Shown here: positions 11,900 through 23,653 of the stretch, one piece after another | How the letters are laid out: every line of letters starts with the position of its first letter | Position numbering within the stretch: the first letter of the stretch is position 1 | Source: Macrobrachium rosenbergii | Lineage: Eukaryota > Arthropoda > Malacostraca > Decapoda > Palaemonidae | DNA length: 64,000 bases | Assembly: GCF_040412425.1 (NCBI RefSeq) | Contig: NC_089762.1 | Coordinates: 18,626,212-18,690,211 of the forward strand | Reading direction: 5' to 3' | Notes under the pieces: generated by a model | What the model saw: only the letters and a program-made list of their open reading frames with translations | The model's database searches: none | What the model was told of the DNA's origin: nothing | Position numbers and translations under genes: made by a program

Positions 11900-12532
11900 G
11901 CTGGCCGCCACCCCGTTTTTGAACGGGCGAATGAGCAGGGCGGCAGGCAGTTTCGGGCGTCCTTTCCGAACCACTTGTGGTAGCGACAGAAGCCGGGGAC
12001 CTCCATCTGCTGTGGTTCGGTGGACGTCTGTTGGCGATGGCGTTGACGGGCTGCTCACGTCCTCTTCAGGCTGGACGGAGCTGACCGGCTGTGTGGCCGG
12101 TTTTAGCCTAGCTGTGAAGCCTTGACGGAGTCTGTGAGGTGTGCGCCGTCTCTATGAGGTCCTCGACAGGCATGGTGTAGGGGTGAGCGATCTGGTTGCG
12201 TACCTCCGGGAGGAGTTGGCGAAGGTAGATTTCCCGTGTGAAGCTTATCTCCTGCCGCTTCTTTGTGCCACCCAAGTCTGGTAGTGACAGGAGATCTACG
12301 ACCATGCCCCAGCGTCTCTTGAATTGAGGTCGTGGCGTGGGTTTATGGCAAGGTCGATAGCACGGGCGGCCCGCTCGGCGATGGGCAGGGAGCAAGCTTC
12401 AAGGAGGAACTTTTTGTGGAGTTGCGGGAGGGCCTCGATGCGGGGGCAGGCGGGTGTGATGGGAGGTAGGTAAACCTCCGAGTCCGCGAGGTCCACGTTT
12501 AACTGCCTGAAGGAGGGGATATCCGCGTCCAT
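11900..12532 (-). pseudogene. Gypsy Gag (capsid and CHCC zinc motif)
   Basis: Gag forms the particle that packages element RNA. The likely start is the minus-strand ATG at 12,532 (MDADIPSFRQLNVDL). A second frame gives the capsid-like block LPEVRNQIAHPYTMPVEDL at about 12,150-12,250. A third frame, from 12,006, gives CRYHKWFGKDARNCLPPC, a CX2HX9CX3C motif at about 11,935-11,988. That motif differs from the usual CCHC knuckle and is the CsRn1-clade signature. The three frames show at least two frameshifts. Confidence 0.8.
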
Positions 12533-12751
12533 GCTCGCTCCTTTGACCCCTTACTGGAGTGGGGTACTTTCGCGTCAGTACGCACTTTCGTGCGCCGTGT
12601 GGTTCCGCTAGTGACGCTGGTGGGGTACGCCGACGAGTCAGCACGCTCAAACGCTGGTTACAGCGCCGTGTTTAGGCCGCTAAGGCGTTTTGGAGAAATC
12701 CTGGAGCCAAGACTAAGTCGCCGTGTGAGTCCGCTAATGGCTCCAGGATAC

Positions 12752-12765
12752 TCCGGGGGTCACCA
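12752..12765 (-). other. Primer binding site (tRNA-Trp-like)
   Basis: Two bases inside the 5' LTR boundary the minus strand reads TGGTGACCCCCGGA, complementary to a tRNA 3' end of the form GGGGTCACCA. This fits the tRNA-Trp primer used by CsRn1-clade elements. One extra C relative to the form I recall is noted. Confidence 0.7.
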
Positions 12766-12767
12766 CT

Positions 12768-13187
12768 GTAAGGTGTCAAAGAAACGAGCAGGTAAAAGTT
12801 ACTGCTACTTTATTACAGATCCAGGCAGCTTATATTGCGGCCAACTGACGCCGGGCCGCGGGAGACAATGGAATTGACTGTGACCTGAGGTCGAAACAAT
12901 AAACAATAATATGCAGTGAACGAGTACAAATTACAATACAAAACATACAGAGCTACAATATGGATACAGTCTTGATGCCTGTGAATGAAGAAACATGTGA
13001 TACACAATGTGTGACATTTGTATAAATACGCATAAAGTAAAAATGATTAAAATGCGTGACCTGGCACGTTTTAGGCGTGACTAATTGAGCTTGAAGAAAA
13101 TGGGAAGTCACCAAAGAAAACAAGCTCAGCGGAGACTTAATTAATGGCGCCCGAAACACTATCCTGGCGCCGATGTGGTGACTTTAC
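12768..13187 (-). repeat. 5' LTR of the CsRn1-type Gypsy element
   Basis: This 420-bp repeat is nearly identical to 8402-8822. As the upstream LTR of a minus-strand element it should hold the promoter, but I could not identify a core promoter motif with confidence. Target duplication GTTT follows at 13,188-13,191. Confidence 0.95.
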
Positions 13188-13191
13188 GTTT

Positions 13192-16100
13192 ACCGACCAT
13201 CCTCTCTACAATTTTCCAAAGGAAATGATCAATCAGTGATGTCAACTAATCCAAACTTATCACAGGAAACACAGCCTGGCCCGCATGGAGTACTACTTTT
13301 ACCTAGGTTTCTTCTAAATAGTTGACATCTCTTAGGCAGCTCCGAATTGCTCATAAAAACCAAGGTTTGTACCGTTAAAAAAGAATTAAGAACGAACTAA
13401 GTTCTGAAATCCTTGATGTTCCCAATATGAAGTTTGTATTGATTTGCATTGAGTATGTACTACTATTTTTTTATCATCATCTTCCTCTTGCTACGTCCCC
13501 GAATATTAAAGAACCTGGTTGGGCAACACTTTCAAAATGTTTGTTGACCTGCCAAATCGCTCGTTGTGTGTGTGTGTCTGCTGTTTTCTAAACATCGCGT
13601 CCCCAAATTTAGCATAATAGATAGCAGTATAATGAAAATATGCTAGAAAACGAGGTCATGAGAAACTGCATATTGACACGGTGGTAAAGTAATTTGGCAG
13701 ATCGATTAGTTTTAAAGTGTTACACCCAACCCGGTTCATTAATACCCAGGGGTCTTATATGATACTCATATGAAAGGTAATTTACTAATATAAATAAATA
13801 CACAAACTCAAAGGTAATTTATTGCATAAATAAATACACAAACTCTCAAGTATTGAAAAATGGAGAAAAGGATTTCAGGATGAAGCTGGTGCTTAAAATT
13901 TTCACATGCTGTGACCTTGCTTCTTACGAGTGATCAGAGGTTGCCTCCCGAGTGCTGTGGTTATAAGTGTACGAACGCCAGATTGCCACTACCTAGGATA
14001 AAACTTGGTAAAAGTAGCAAAGTTGCTTTTTCTTCGATGAGTTTGTATTACTTTGACATTTCTGGTGGATTTTTTTCCTCTGCGGAATCAAGTCTCCATC
14101 AGCAAGCAGAATTAGTTGCAAGGATTTTTAACCCTGAACCTTGAATAAAGCTTAAAGGAAATAAAAAAAACTCTGGAAATAACCGAAAGAGATATTATTT
14201 AACTTCATGAATAATGTAAGGTAAAGTGGCTGAATTCTTTATTTTTCCCTTGCAGTCTACGCCCGTGACTCGAGGAGACGATCGAGTGTTCTCAGCCTTA
14301 AGGCAACCGGACAGGTGCAGTCGTCCATTTTAGAGGATGTAGACTCGAAGTCGTCATTTTTTCTCTCAATATTATTTGCCCTCTGTTAATGGGAAGGAAC
14401 CTTTTCTTTTATGGTTTTCCCCTCAAATATCTGAGCTGGTCCTGCCAGTGCTGAAGCATAGTCAGGTTTCTCTATGTATGGCGTTCAAGGAAACAAGATT
14501 ATCGTGAGCTTTGGTACTGATCTGTTACTTAGTAAAGGATGTTGCCAGCAGTCCCAATGTATTGACTTTTTACTTTGGCTGCGTCCAAGCCTTATGCTTT
14601 ACGTACAGCAGTCCACTAAGTCTTTTCAGTCTTGTAAACTTGCAAAAAGTACAAATACACTAGTGTAAACGTATTAATTCTACATGTAACGGGTAATTAC
14701 CAAAGCTGGGTTTAATACACAAACACCACTTGTTACACAGGGCACAGCATGGTGGTAACCTATTTCCAGTTATATTTGCTGCACCGGATCTTTTTAATTC
14801 ATTTGTATTCAAAAGTCTTCAAAACCGGAAAGGGGACAAATGACCTCGCTATACAGTAGTTGCCGATTTTGGCTTAATCTTCCTAGACAAATACTTTCAC
14901 TCAAGTTTTTTCTAGTTTACGCTCGCTCGGAACAAGTTTTATCATGGAGAAGAGCCGAAACTGAGGTTTTAAAAATTGATCACCACTCTTAGGAATCTCT
15001 AGTTTATCTGGATCGCTGGAGTTTCATTCTGAAATATCTACTTAAGTATTTTTAGCAAGTTGCAAGTTATATTACAGAAAACGTTGCTACTTTTCAGACT
15101 TAAATTTCATTGTTAATGTTATAGTTCACGAGCATTTTGGACTCATGATTCCATAATGGGCCTACCGTTGAACAATAAATGGCTCTATTACAGCTAATTC
15201 AAGTGCAACTACCTAAGTTCTGTATTTCTTTGTAATACTTTTCCTAACAAAATTGTTATAGTTTATATTCAAAATCTAGAGTATTGTAATTGATAATTCA
15301 CTTTATAAATGTACTTATACTCGGACCAGATGTGCATGAACAAGGGATGAAATTTATAGAAATTACAAAGGATCACTCAAGAAAACCATAACGATTTTTC
15401 TGAAACATACATAGTCTCTTAAGTCCTCTTTATGCACTCGTACTATTAATGCATGTCTACAAAAGAGAACATTTTGGACATTCACAATGGAACTTCACAG
15501 AAAACAAGACAAAATATTTTAGCAAATTTTTAGATAAATACGAAAGGTCATCCAGAAATTACTATTAAATACAATAAAACATTTATTTCTAACGGGATTG
15601 ACAAATCGTCCAGAAATCTACAACAGTATGTTACAGTTAGCCGCAAAAAATACCCGTCCAGCCACCATAAAAGCAGACTAAGTCACCGCAAACAAATCTT
15701 GCTCCGATTGTCCTTCATCCCATGTTAGTGACAGAGTCGGGTAAAGAAGAAGAGATGCACAGCGAATGTTCTCATTGTCCTGGCTTCTCCCACCAGCGAG
15801 ATAATAAAATCGGACAGAGGTGGTCTACTGCGCACGAACCACCATCAAACTTAGATAAAATTTGCCATTAAGATACTACAATTTGCATTCTATAAATATT
15901 AGAATTTGTATTACTAAACCCACATCCTGCAGGAATTGGACGAATCTTTAAGTGCTTGTATGCTTTAACAAATATAGAGGTTTGCAAAGTGCGTCTTCAA
16001 AATTTTGACTTGTTTCGTATATACTCCACAGTAATGTTTAAGACAGGCGGCCACATTTTCAACAGCAGTACCGAATAAGGTCTGAATTGCCTAATTAAAT

Positions 16101-16281
16101 TTAATTCCTACGTCAGATACTTTACACAAAAGAACTTAAGTGATCTAATCCATATCAACACCTAAGAACTTAACAGACTGCAACGGCCAGATTTTTCGCC
16201 TAAAAAGCAGCAGTCGATTACTTACACCCATGATACCCTTTTTTAGATATTCCTTATTATAATCATATGGTACAAACAGAG
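13192..16281. other. Non-coding region with one repeated segment
   Basis: No gene is supported. Short open frames lack motifs. The stretch contains a (TG)n run near 13,566 and a 102-bp segment (14,254-14,355) with an inverted relative at 20,327-20,434. Composition is AT-rich throughout. Confidence 0.6.
14254..14355 (+). repeat. Inverted paralogous segment, plus copy
   Basis: This segment aligns with the reverse complement of 20,327-20,434 over its whole length. Shared blocks include GACTCGAGG, GTGTTCTC, ACAGGTG and CGTCCATTTTAGA. Just upstream is TTTTTCCCTTGCAG, a good splice-acceptor sequence, so this copy could be an exon. Translated, both copies contain SSILE followed by SKS. Confidence 0.6.
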
Positions 16282-16329
16282 AGAATGGAATGGAAGATAT
16301 TATTTAGGCCAAAGGCCAAGCACTGGGAC

Positions 16330-16332
<3 letters not shown>
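16282..16332 (+). repeat. Truncated copy of an interspersed repeat
   Basis: About 50 bases including TTAGGCCAAAGGCCAAGC match the start of the longer copy at 55,091-55,390. This copy is cut short by the adjoining (GA)n tract. Confidence 0.75.

Positions 16333-16418
<86 letters not shown>
16333..16418. repeat. (GA)n microsatellite
   Basis: About 43 uninterrupted GA dinucleotides. The long open frames through it on both strands (Arg-Glu or Ser-Leu repeats) are artefacts. Confidence 0.97.
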
Positions 16419-16421
<3 letters not shown>

Positions 16422-17765
16422 TGTTGTTGCACAAAAGAATGCAGTACCAAGAAAACAATAACACTGTTTATTCAAGCGTTATTTTTAAAAGGCAGTCGTT
16501 TCCGAGGGCATTATCCTTGATAATGAATTCAAGAATTTAATTGCACTGTATTAATTCAAAAAGAATAGAGGACGAAAAAGTAGAGTTTATCACAGATGGG
16601 AATTGGTTCGTCAAAGAATTTTACTGCTCTTCCGAAACGTGCTTCTATGGTTGTGAATTTTATTCCACACGTAAGCTAAGAAGTTACTTTCGTAGATAAC
16701 GCTCTTGAAAAGATTTTATCAAGATGGAAGATTAGCGGTTAGAATTAGATATTACATAAAAAATTTAAGCTTTACGTTTTGAGACCTGCATGACTAAAAA
16801 GGTTGAGGATACTTTACCGAAATTTCACACAAAAAGGCAAGATAAGTTTTAGCAAACATTTGCAAGTTATCAATATATGATCAGATTGTGGCAAGTTATC
16901 AATATATGATCAGATTGTATACTTGCCTTAAAGAAACCGCTATTTTAGTATTCACTTCTCGTCAGCAGAAACTGGAAACCACAATAGGAGAGCAAGTTTG
17001 TAACACGTCCTAAGAGTTCCCAGCCCATAATGGTAAATAACCAATTTTTCTCATAATAAACTAGGCCTAGTAACTACCAGATCTATATCTAATCCCATGT
17101 CTAGTATAAATAAAATATGCATTTATCACTACAAGGGAACGGACGAGAGTTGTAAAAACTTTCTAGGCATCTTCCTTTTCGTCTACACTGAAATTCAACT
17201 GAATCCTAAACATGATGGGAAATGTTACTGTTCAAATACTGAAGCTCTCTTCTTGGGAAATGTTACGGTTCAAATACTGAAGCGCTCTTCTTTTAATACC
17301 TCTTTCATCACTGGCAGCATGAGGGTATAGCAAGGTTTACCTTAAGTAGTTCTCGTAAATTGTGTCAGTTTCTTTTTCCCTATTAATCTAGGATCAATCT
17401 AAGTTTAACGTCTTGGTTAAGTTGCCAGTTACTACGAGAGTAATGCTGTAACCTAACTTGATACACTTAGTACTGAAACTGTATTCCAAAGAAAACGGTT
17501 AAGTATGCTCGACAGAAGCGAAAAAATTTTCGAAACTAAAAGGATATTTTCCTCTCCTAAACCTTAAAAAAAAAAAAAAAAAAAAATCCTGGTAAACAAA
17601 CTTCCATAGACTGGGTTGTAAATGAGTGAGAAAAAGAGATTACATTGAAAATTATTGAAAATTTATCACCATAAACTGAAAGAGAACAATAATTCAAGAG
17701 CTTACAAAAAAATCCTTTCAAGTAGTTCCACCAAATTCCAAGCAGCATTCATAACAGGAAACGTC

Positions 17766-17766
<1 letters not shown>
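16419..17766. other. Non-coding spacer with tandem duplications
   Basis: No gene is supported. A 29-bp unit is duplicated at 16,862-16,918. A 38-bp unit (starting GGGAAATGTTACTGTTCAAA in the first copy) is duplicated at about 17,218-17,292. A 24-base A run lies near 17,565. Confidence 0.65.

Positions 17767-17847
<81 letters not shown>
17767..17847. repeat. (GA)n microsatellite
   Basis: About 40 uninterrupted GA dinucleotides, preceded by CCTGA. Confidence 0.97.
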
Positions 17848-20326
17848 AACTTTTGGGTAGCATTGCCGGAAAAACACCACTTTAGCTCCAAGATTCAGGA
17901 AAACAACATTCTTTAGCTCCAAGATTATAAGTAATGGAGGCTTAATGTTTTATTACTCAGATTCAATCACACTCATTTTTCAGTGTCACAGAACAACAAA
18001 AGCAATCCCAAACAAAATTAAGTTTCTAAAAGAGAAAGAGGTCCCAGGTCGAACAAAGTTCCTTTTAAATTCTAAACAGCATTCTCATCTTTCCTTGCTA
18101 AGTCAATACTCTCCATGAGGAATTTATTTCACACAGACCTTCGACCAACCCACTGAAGCTCTTAGTTGTAAATTAAAATTAAATCACTATTTGAAAAAAC
18201 TGCGAAAACTTTCAGATAAACTTTTCTAACTGCAGCGTATTTTATGAACAATACTCCTTTAGCCCCACCAACCAAGCATTTGAGATAAATACTCACTCCT
18301 TCGGTAAATTTAAGCAATCATTAAAATTGTTAAAACATAACGTTGTTATACCTTTGAGGAAATATATATTAAACCAGTCCTATTAAAGACATTAATATCG
18401 ACTAAATTGCCAACCTTAAATTTAACGTGTTAACTGTTCGGAGTAATCTATACAAAGAAAACTTGAATTAAGTTAGCATAAAAATCGAGGTAGACTCAAT
18501 GTCGCAACCATGCCAGTGTAAATTAACCAGATTTAAACAGATATTCCTAAACTGGTCTATAAGAAGGAATTTGCAGGTGTAAGTAATTTACTCCAAATTT
18601 TTGTTTTCATTGTTTATTAGTCGAATTTATCACTTATTAGAATCCTGCAATATTTAAGAACTAACCTTAAACTTTTAATCTGAAATTCACACTTCCATGT
18701 TTCTCTCTGGAAAAGAATTTTTTTCAGTTTTTAATACAGAAAATATACACTATAGCTTTTACTTGTCATTTTAATGCTGTCTATAGCTAATCAGTCAGTT
18801 TAAATATAAATAAAATAAGTTTTTCTATTTTATTTCCAAGTTCCTCTCTCTGTAAACGGTGCTGCTAGTCAGTATTACAAAGGATGCATGGTTTGTAATG
18901 CAAAGCTTCAGGAGGAACTAACCAACTGAGGTTTGAGAAACAGGAGAAAAGCAGAACAAAGGGAGAACCTGGCAAACAATCCAGTGGCGAGTTGAACAAA
19001 ATGAAGCTAAGCCTCGTCGACAAATTCTCAATATTATTGTCATGAGGTCAAGAAGTTGATGTACCAGGTATCCTGCCAAGAATGCAGGGCCAACAATGTC
19101 ATTCAAACAACTTTATTCACAATACAGTTAATGTGGCATTGCTCCTAATAACTGGCAGCTCGTGGAAAAGTGTCAATCTTATTAAAGTATCTGAAGCTTA
19201 TGAAAGAATTTATGCTTTCATTTGAAAAAATAAAACAATTTACTCTCATAACACCAGCAATGGAAGATGTTATACCCTGTCTGCATACAGAACTGAAGAC
19301 ATTTTAACAATAGAGCCTTAATACAATAGAGCTTTTAAAATTTATTAGTCATGCACGGTAAAAACTAAGGTCTCTTGTTACTTTCACAAAATACATCAAT
19401 TTTCTCATTTCTATCCCTACAAAATCCACAAATGTAGAATTTAAATTTTCGAATGACGAAATAGCTTTAGATGTAAGCATATTAATTTTTTTTCTGTAAC
19501 CCACCAAATTCTATATAATACAATTGAAGGATCCTTCACACAGAGATATCTGGAGGTAGTTTTAGCCCTTCTTTATGTTAAGTACAAAGAATGAAAAGGA
19601 AATTTGAAAACAAAAGGTATTTACGCCACAAGCTGGTAGCCCCTTTTTTGGTGGCCCACAGATCTTGAATTGCAACTAAAAGTACCATGAAGCAAGATGT
19701 TGAGGGCAACTTGAGGGATGACCGATTTACATGGAAAAATGATGGGGACAGGGTTAGATTAACTTTCATCACATCTAGGAAGAGTATACGTATACTTTAA
19801 ATCAGCTGCTGTTTATCAATTAACACACTGAAAAAGAAACCTTCAAAATTGAAATAATAAAAATTGCAATGAAGACATTAAGAAAAATTGCAATGAAGAC
19901 ATTAAGAAAAATTGGTAGACTTTCTTGATCCAGATAACTTTTGAGAAGCCTCATACTGGATCGTGATACTAAAATGCTTAACTTCTATAAGAAATACGAA
20001 TTGTGGCTCACATTTGCCGGACAAAATGCAAGTGAGCCACTTGCTGGACAAAATGCAAGTGAAAGTTTGAGAAAATTTGCCTAACACTTACAACTGCAGC
20101 CATGACAATAACATAACCAAAACATTGTGACTGCTAATAGCAACTTTTTGTTTACTGACTAACACAAGGCTCTGGTTCAAAATAATCCTTCCTTGAACAC
20201 CACAGTACAGAAAATGGGACAGTGCTTCAGCACTTGTGAAACAAACTCATATATTTGAAAGGAAAAACACATGGAGGGGATGAGCTCCTCCCCTCGAACA
20301 ACTGGTGTCTCAACTGGAGACTTAAT
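17848..20326. other. Non-coding AT-rich region
   Basis: No gene is supported. Small tandem duplications occur near 17,867-17,930 (TTTAGCTCCAAGATT), 19,858-19,909 (AAATTGCAATGAAGACATTA) and 20,010-20,062 (GGACAAAATGCAAGTGA). Such pairs recur all through the window and suggest frequent slippage or local duplication. Confidence 0.6.
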
Positions 20327-20434
20327 GACTTCGAGTTAACACCCTTTTCTAAAATGGACGATAACACCTGTCTGGTTGACTTGTGCTGAGGAGAACACTT
20401 CCTCGCCGCCTCGAGTCGCTGTAGCGTTGACTCC
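20327..20434 (-). repeat. Inverted paralogous segment, minus copy
   Basis: Reverse-complement relative of 14,254-14,355. A minus-strand open frame of about 70 codons (20,227-20,436) covers it, but I do not recognise the translation. Similarity stops just after the shared CGAAGTC block. Confidence 0.6.
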
Positions 20435-21617
20435 AAGGAGTTCTTTATTGAAATCTTTCCAGTTTTAACAGTTTTTACACAAACAGTGAGAGAACTTCTG
20501 TATATACATCAAATTTTACATAAAGCATTTTCGGGATACAGGCAGAATTAAATTTATTTTCAGTTCAGTTACCCCTTTAAAAAATTACTCCTAATGATAT
20601 GTAATATGTAGCAAAGTAAAATCTGGAATGAACTTAAAAGAAAAACGTACATAAAACGAATGAGCCTGTGCGGGTTTCATTGCAGCAGAAACGAACTTTC
20701 AACTTTCCAACACGTGCACTTTCCTCTGTACTCTAAACAATGGCATACATCTACAGTCTAACAGTTATACAAGACGGCCAATAAGCAGCAAAAGGCGAAC
20801 GTGACGAAATCGTTACAGGAAATAAACCGCTATTTGAATTTTGACTGTAATCTAATATGTGGGTGCAGCCTGGGAACACTCATATCAAAATGACAAACCT
20901 ACTCTGGAGTTTACAGTTCTCATTAGGTGAATCGCTAGGCATAAACGGCGCAATTTCAGTATTTCAAAATGACAAACCTACTCTGGAGTTTGTAGTTCTC
21001 ATTAGGCGAATCGCTAGGTATAAACGGCGCAATTTCGGTAAGTTTTACGGTTTGGTTTTTCCTCTACGATAATGTGCAGTGATATAATAGGCGGGATACA
21101 AATATGTACATGATTTTCCTTCTGTATCATCTGGAATCGATCATACTGACTACTGTACAAAGATTTGAGTTCCAAGAAAAGTTACCCCCAAGAAAACCAT
21201 AAGAACTCCCAAACCTAGAGTGTCTGTAACTAACACTGATGTGCCGCTGGTGTGAAATGAGAAGGATGAAAAGTTTTTGGCGGTAACCTAAGTTACCATA
21301 TGGTGAACACCCGTCAAAGAATGGAGAAAGTTTTCCGACATCAAACTCACGAAATTGAAAAACGTGAATAATGTCAATACTAATATTAGTCAGGAATTTT
21401 TAGCACATGGTCTGTAGACAATGTTGAAATGCAGAGGATACATGCCGAAAGCCGTCAAGAGATCAGTAGACATCGAGATTAACTTTAATGACGCAAATTG
21501 AACTCGTGACAGTTTGGTTACAAATTTTTTTCCCTTAAAAGCAATTTAAAAAATGTGGAGAGGTAGCTGTAATAATGACAAGCAGAAAGACAGCTAGGAG
21601 AATAAACTAAAACTCTT
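20435..21617. other. Non-coding region with a 79-bp tandem duplication
   Basis: No gene is supported. A 79-bp unit is duplicated with a few differences at 20,886-21,042 (each copy contains ACAAACCTACTCTGGAGTTT). The remainder is AT-rich and featureless. Confidence 0.6.
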
Positions 21618-22020
21618 ATGGCGGGTTTACACGGGGCATTTTTTCCTCCCGGCAATGGCCAGCTAGTTCCAGCCACCCGGTATTGCCTGCAGGTTTTAAC
21701 CAAAAGTGTTTACACGGTCGACAGCAGTATTGCTGCTGCATCAAAACAAAGAATCAAGATGGATCTCTCCTCCGACGAAGGAGTGGCTGTAGCAGCTATT
21801 GTTTTACTGAAATGGAAGAAAAGGCAAATGAAGAAACTATTGTGGACGCGTCCGTGGCTGGCGAGAAGGCAGGAAGGAAGCGTGTACTGCAAACTTGCGA
21901 GAACTGAGCTTAGAGGACCCAGACATGATGAGGAAGTGTATCCGCCTTAGCAAAGAAGAGAACTTGGGTTGTTTGCAGTTTACGATGACGCCACGTAACG
22001 CCGTTTGTCCTGTCCGCCAA
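21618..22020 (+). pseudogene. Harbinger-type transposase N-terminal fragment
   Basis: From ATG 21,759 the frame reads MDLSSDEGVAVAAIV, then WTRPWLARRQEGSVY. The frame then changes to NLRELSLEDPDMMRKCIRL. The order acidic start, basic helix, W-x-RPWL and ELxLEDP resembles the N-terminus of PIF/Harbinger transposases. The DDE domain is absent. A donor-like CCAAGGTAAGTAG follows at about 22,015. The 140 bases upstream contain TTTACACGG twice (near 21,626 and 21,711), which resembles Harbinger terminal sequence, but I found no matching inverted end. The family call is moderate. Confidence 0.5.
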
Positions 22021-23076
22021 GGTAAGTAGTTCCACCTGGTTCGCGACCTTGCCCTACTGTGCCCGAGCGGGGTCGGGACCTCTCGGCGACCTCAGTCGGT
22101 CCTCAGGAGCCATATTTACAATCTTTCTAAGCAGAACTTTGAATTCTTAACTTTAAGAATTTCTTGAAAGTTGTGCTTGAAACAGCAAGTTGCTCTAAGA
22201 GTAACTCACAACAGTTCTTCAACTCTAAAGTTGGACTTAGCAGACGAAAACATTAAGAGTGGTGGAAGAGGACTCCTAACAAAGTTAAGCACAACTTTGA
22301 CAGGTAAGATTCTAGAAATAAATATTACATTATTCGAAGAAATAGCCTGTTACTTTAAATAGCAGTATGTATTTGTCAAACAACTTTACTGTATTTAAAA
22401 AATGGTCAACTTTTAGGCTAAATGGCTTGTTAAGGTAAATTGGTTTTGACTCGGAATAGCCTAACTAGCCTAAGTTTTAGGGGCTGTGACTGAAAATCAT
22501 ATCTCTAGGCCATAAATTAATAGGATTTCTTTTTATTAAATTAAGTCCTTGTACCCCCCTTATAGCCTTGGCCCAGCAGCAGATAATAACCAACCTGGCT
22601 GGAACAATAACCGGTAAAATTGCACTTTAAACCCTATATTTACCTCGCAATGAAAGGTACATTTTTTTTATATATATCGGACAAATCTAAGGCATTTTTC
22701 TTCTATGGTATTTACAGCGGAAATCAACTGTTAATAAGATATACCCACTTCAAATGTACGGGTAGAATGCATGACCATGGGCCACCGTCATTTCCGCTGT
22801 CCAACTAAACTGCATCCCTTCCTGAATGAAGTTTAGGTTAGGTAGTGTGTTTTCAGTATCTTCCTTTATCCTGAGGGGTTGGGGGACTTAGGTGGGGGTT
22901 ATGAAGCCCCCCTCACCAACTAAGATGATGTTATTCTAGGAAAGGTTAGGTAGTATCTCTTAGTTAGGCAAGTGCACATTTTACCTACCATATATTAACA
23001 CATGAATTCTTTCAGGTGCTCTGTTTATGCTTGCCCAAGATATCTACAGTGATTTTACACCCAGTTACTGATCACT
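22021..23076. other. Non-coding, possible intron or leader of Harbinger remnants
   Basis: No gene is supported. It includes purine-rich AT sequence and short inverted segments around AAAGTTGTGCTT and AAGCACAACTTT (22,167-22,299). It lies between two Harbinger-like coding fragments of different type, so it probably contains the boundary between two elements. Confidence 0.45.
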
Positions 23077-23487
23077 ATGGCTGAAGATCATCATGTACGC
23101 ATTCGTCAGGTTAAAACTTTTCGGCCTCGCAAAGATATTCTGGGCATCTATAGTGATGACGAATTAATTAAGAGATATAGATTAGATCGTGCTGGGATTT
23201 TATATGTAACGGATTTAGTGCGAGAACGCATACAAAGTGCAACAGGAAGGAGCATGGCTATTACCCCTGAAATGAAGGTATTAGTCACGTTAAGGTATTT
23301 GGCTACAGGAAAAATGCAATTGTGCAATGGAGATGATTTGGGTCTCTCCCAGCCTAGTATAAGCAGAGTGATATCTGAAACACTGGATGCATTATCCACA
23401 AATGACATGCTGCGTCGATTTGTTAAGTTCCCAAGAGAAATAAGAGACATTCAGAGGAAACAAAGAGAATTTATGCAGATTGCCACG
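23077..23487 (+). pseudogene. HARBI1-like transposase, N-terminal part
   Basis: Harbinger transposases are DDE enzymes that work with a Myb-like partner. The ATG at 23,077 opens a frame containing RYRLDRAGILYVTDLV, then MKVLVTLRYLATG, then a helix-turn-helix-like DLGLSQPSISRVI and FVKFP. These are in the order seen in HARBI1-type proteins before the catalytic domain. The catalytic DDE region should follow the final QREFMQIA, but instead the sequence joins a minus-strand Myb-like ORF. The product is about 137 family-like residues plus a short foreign tail, against roughly 350 for a full protein. Confidence 0.82.
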
Positions 23488-23653
23488 CAGCTTTTTTGTC
23501 TTTGTAGCACAGCCTCGGACTGAATTTTCCTTTTATCACTTCCTTATTTTCATCCACTAACTGGACTAACAATAATGTTTGGTCATATGTCCAATTTTCT
23601 CTTCTTCTTTTGACTTCATAAGGTTTCAGAATATTTGACTGCGGTGTCGACAT
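23471..23653 (-). pseudogene. Harbinger Myb/SANT-like partner ORF, N-terminal part
   Basis: The minus strand from 23,653 opens with MSTPQSNILKPYEVK, then a tryptophan-containing helix region (ENWTYDQTLLLVQLVDENK, FSPRLCYKDKKAAWQSA). This matches the start of the Myb/SANT-like DNA-binding domain carried as the second gene by Harbinger elements. It ends by TAA exactly where it overlaps the transposase fragment (about 23,471-23,487). The two genes therefore meet 3' end to 3' end, both cut short. Confidence 0.75.

Larger units (their letters stand above)
8402..13187 (-). mobile_element. Complete Gypsy LTR retrotransposon, CsRn1 type
   Basis: A 4.8-kb element is transcribed on the minus strand and bounded by 420-bp direct LTRs. 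It is flanked by a perfect 4-bp target duplication, GTTT, at 8398-8401 and 13,188-13,191. Gene order on the minus strand is gag, protease, reverse transcriptase, RNase H, integrase, which is the Gypsy order. Its Gag zinc motif is CX2HX9CX3C, the CHCC signature of the CsRn1 clade. The sequence next to the 5' LTR ends in GGGGTCACCA on the plus strand, as expected for a tRNA-Trp primer site. It is strikingly GC-rich compared with the AT-rich flanks. All coding regions are frameshifted although the LTRs are almost identical. Confidence 0.93.

Noticed and set aside
8898..12125. Many plus-strand open frames of 70-170 codons across the Gypsy element
   Set aside because: They are opposite-strand shadows of the minus-strand gag-pol. 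High GC content lowers stop frequency, and recognisable motifs are all on the minus strand.
16263..16475. Ser-Leu and Arg-Glu repeat frames over the (GA)n tracts (also at 17,655-17,849)
   Set aside because: Microsatellite translation only.
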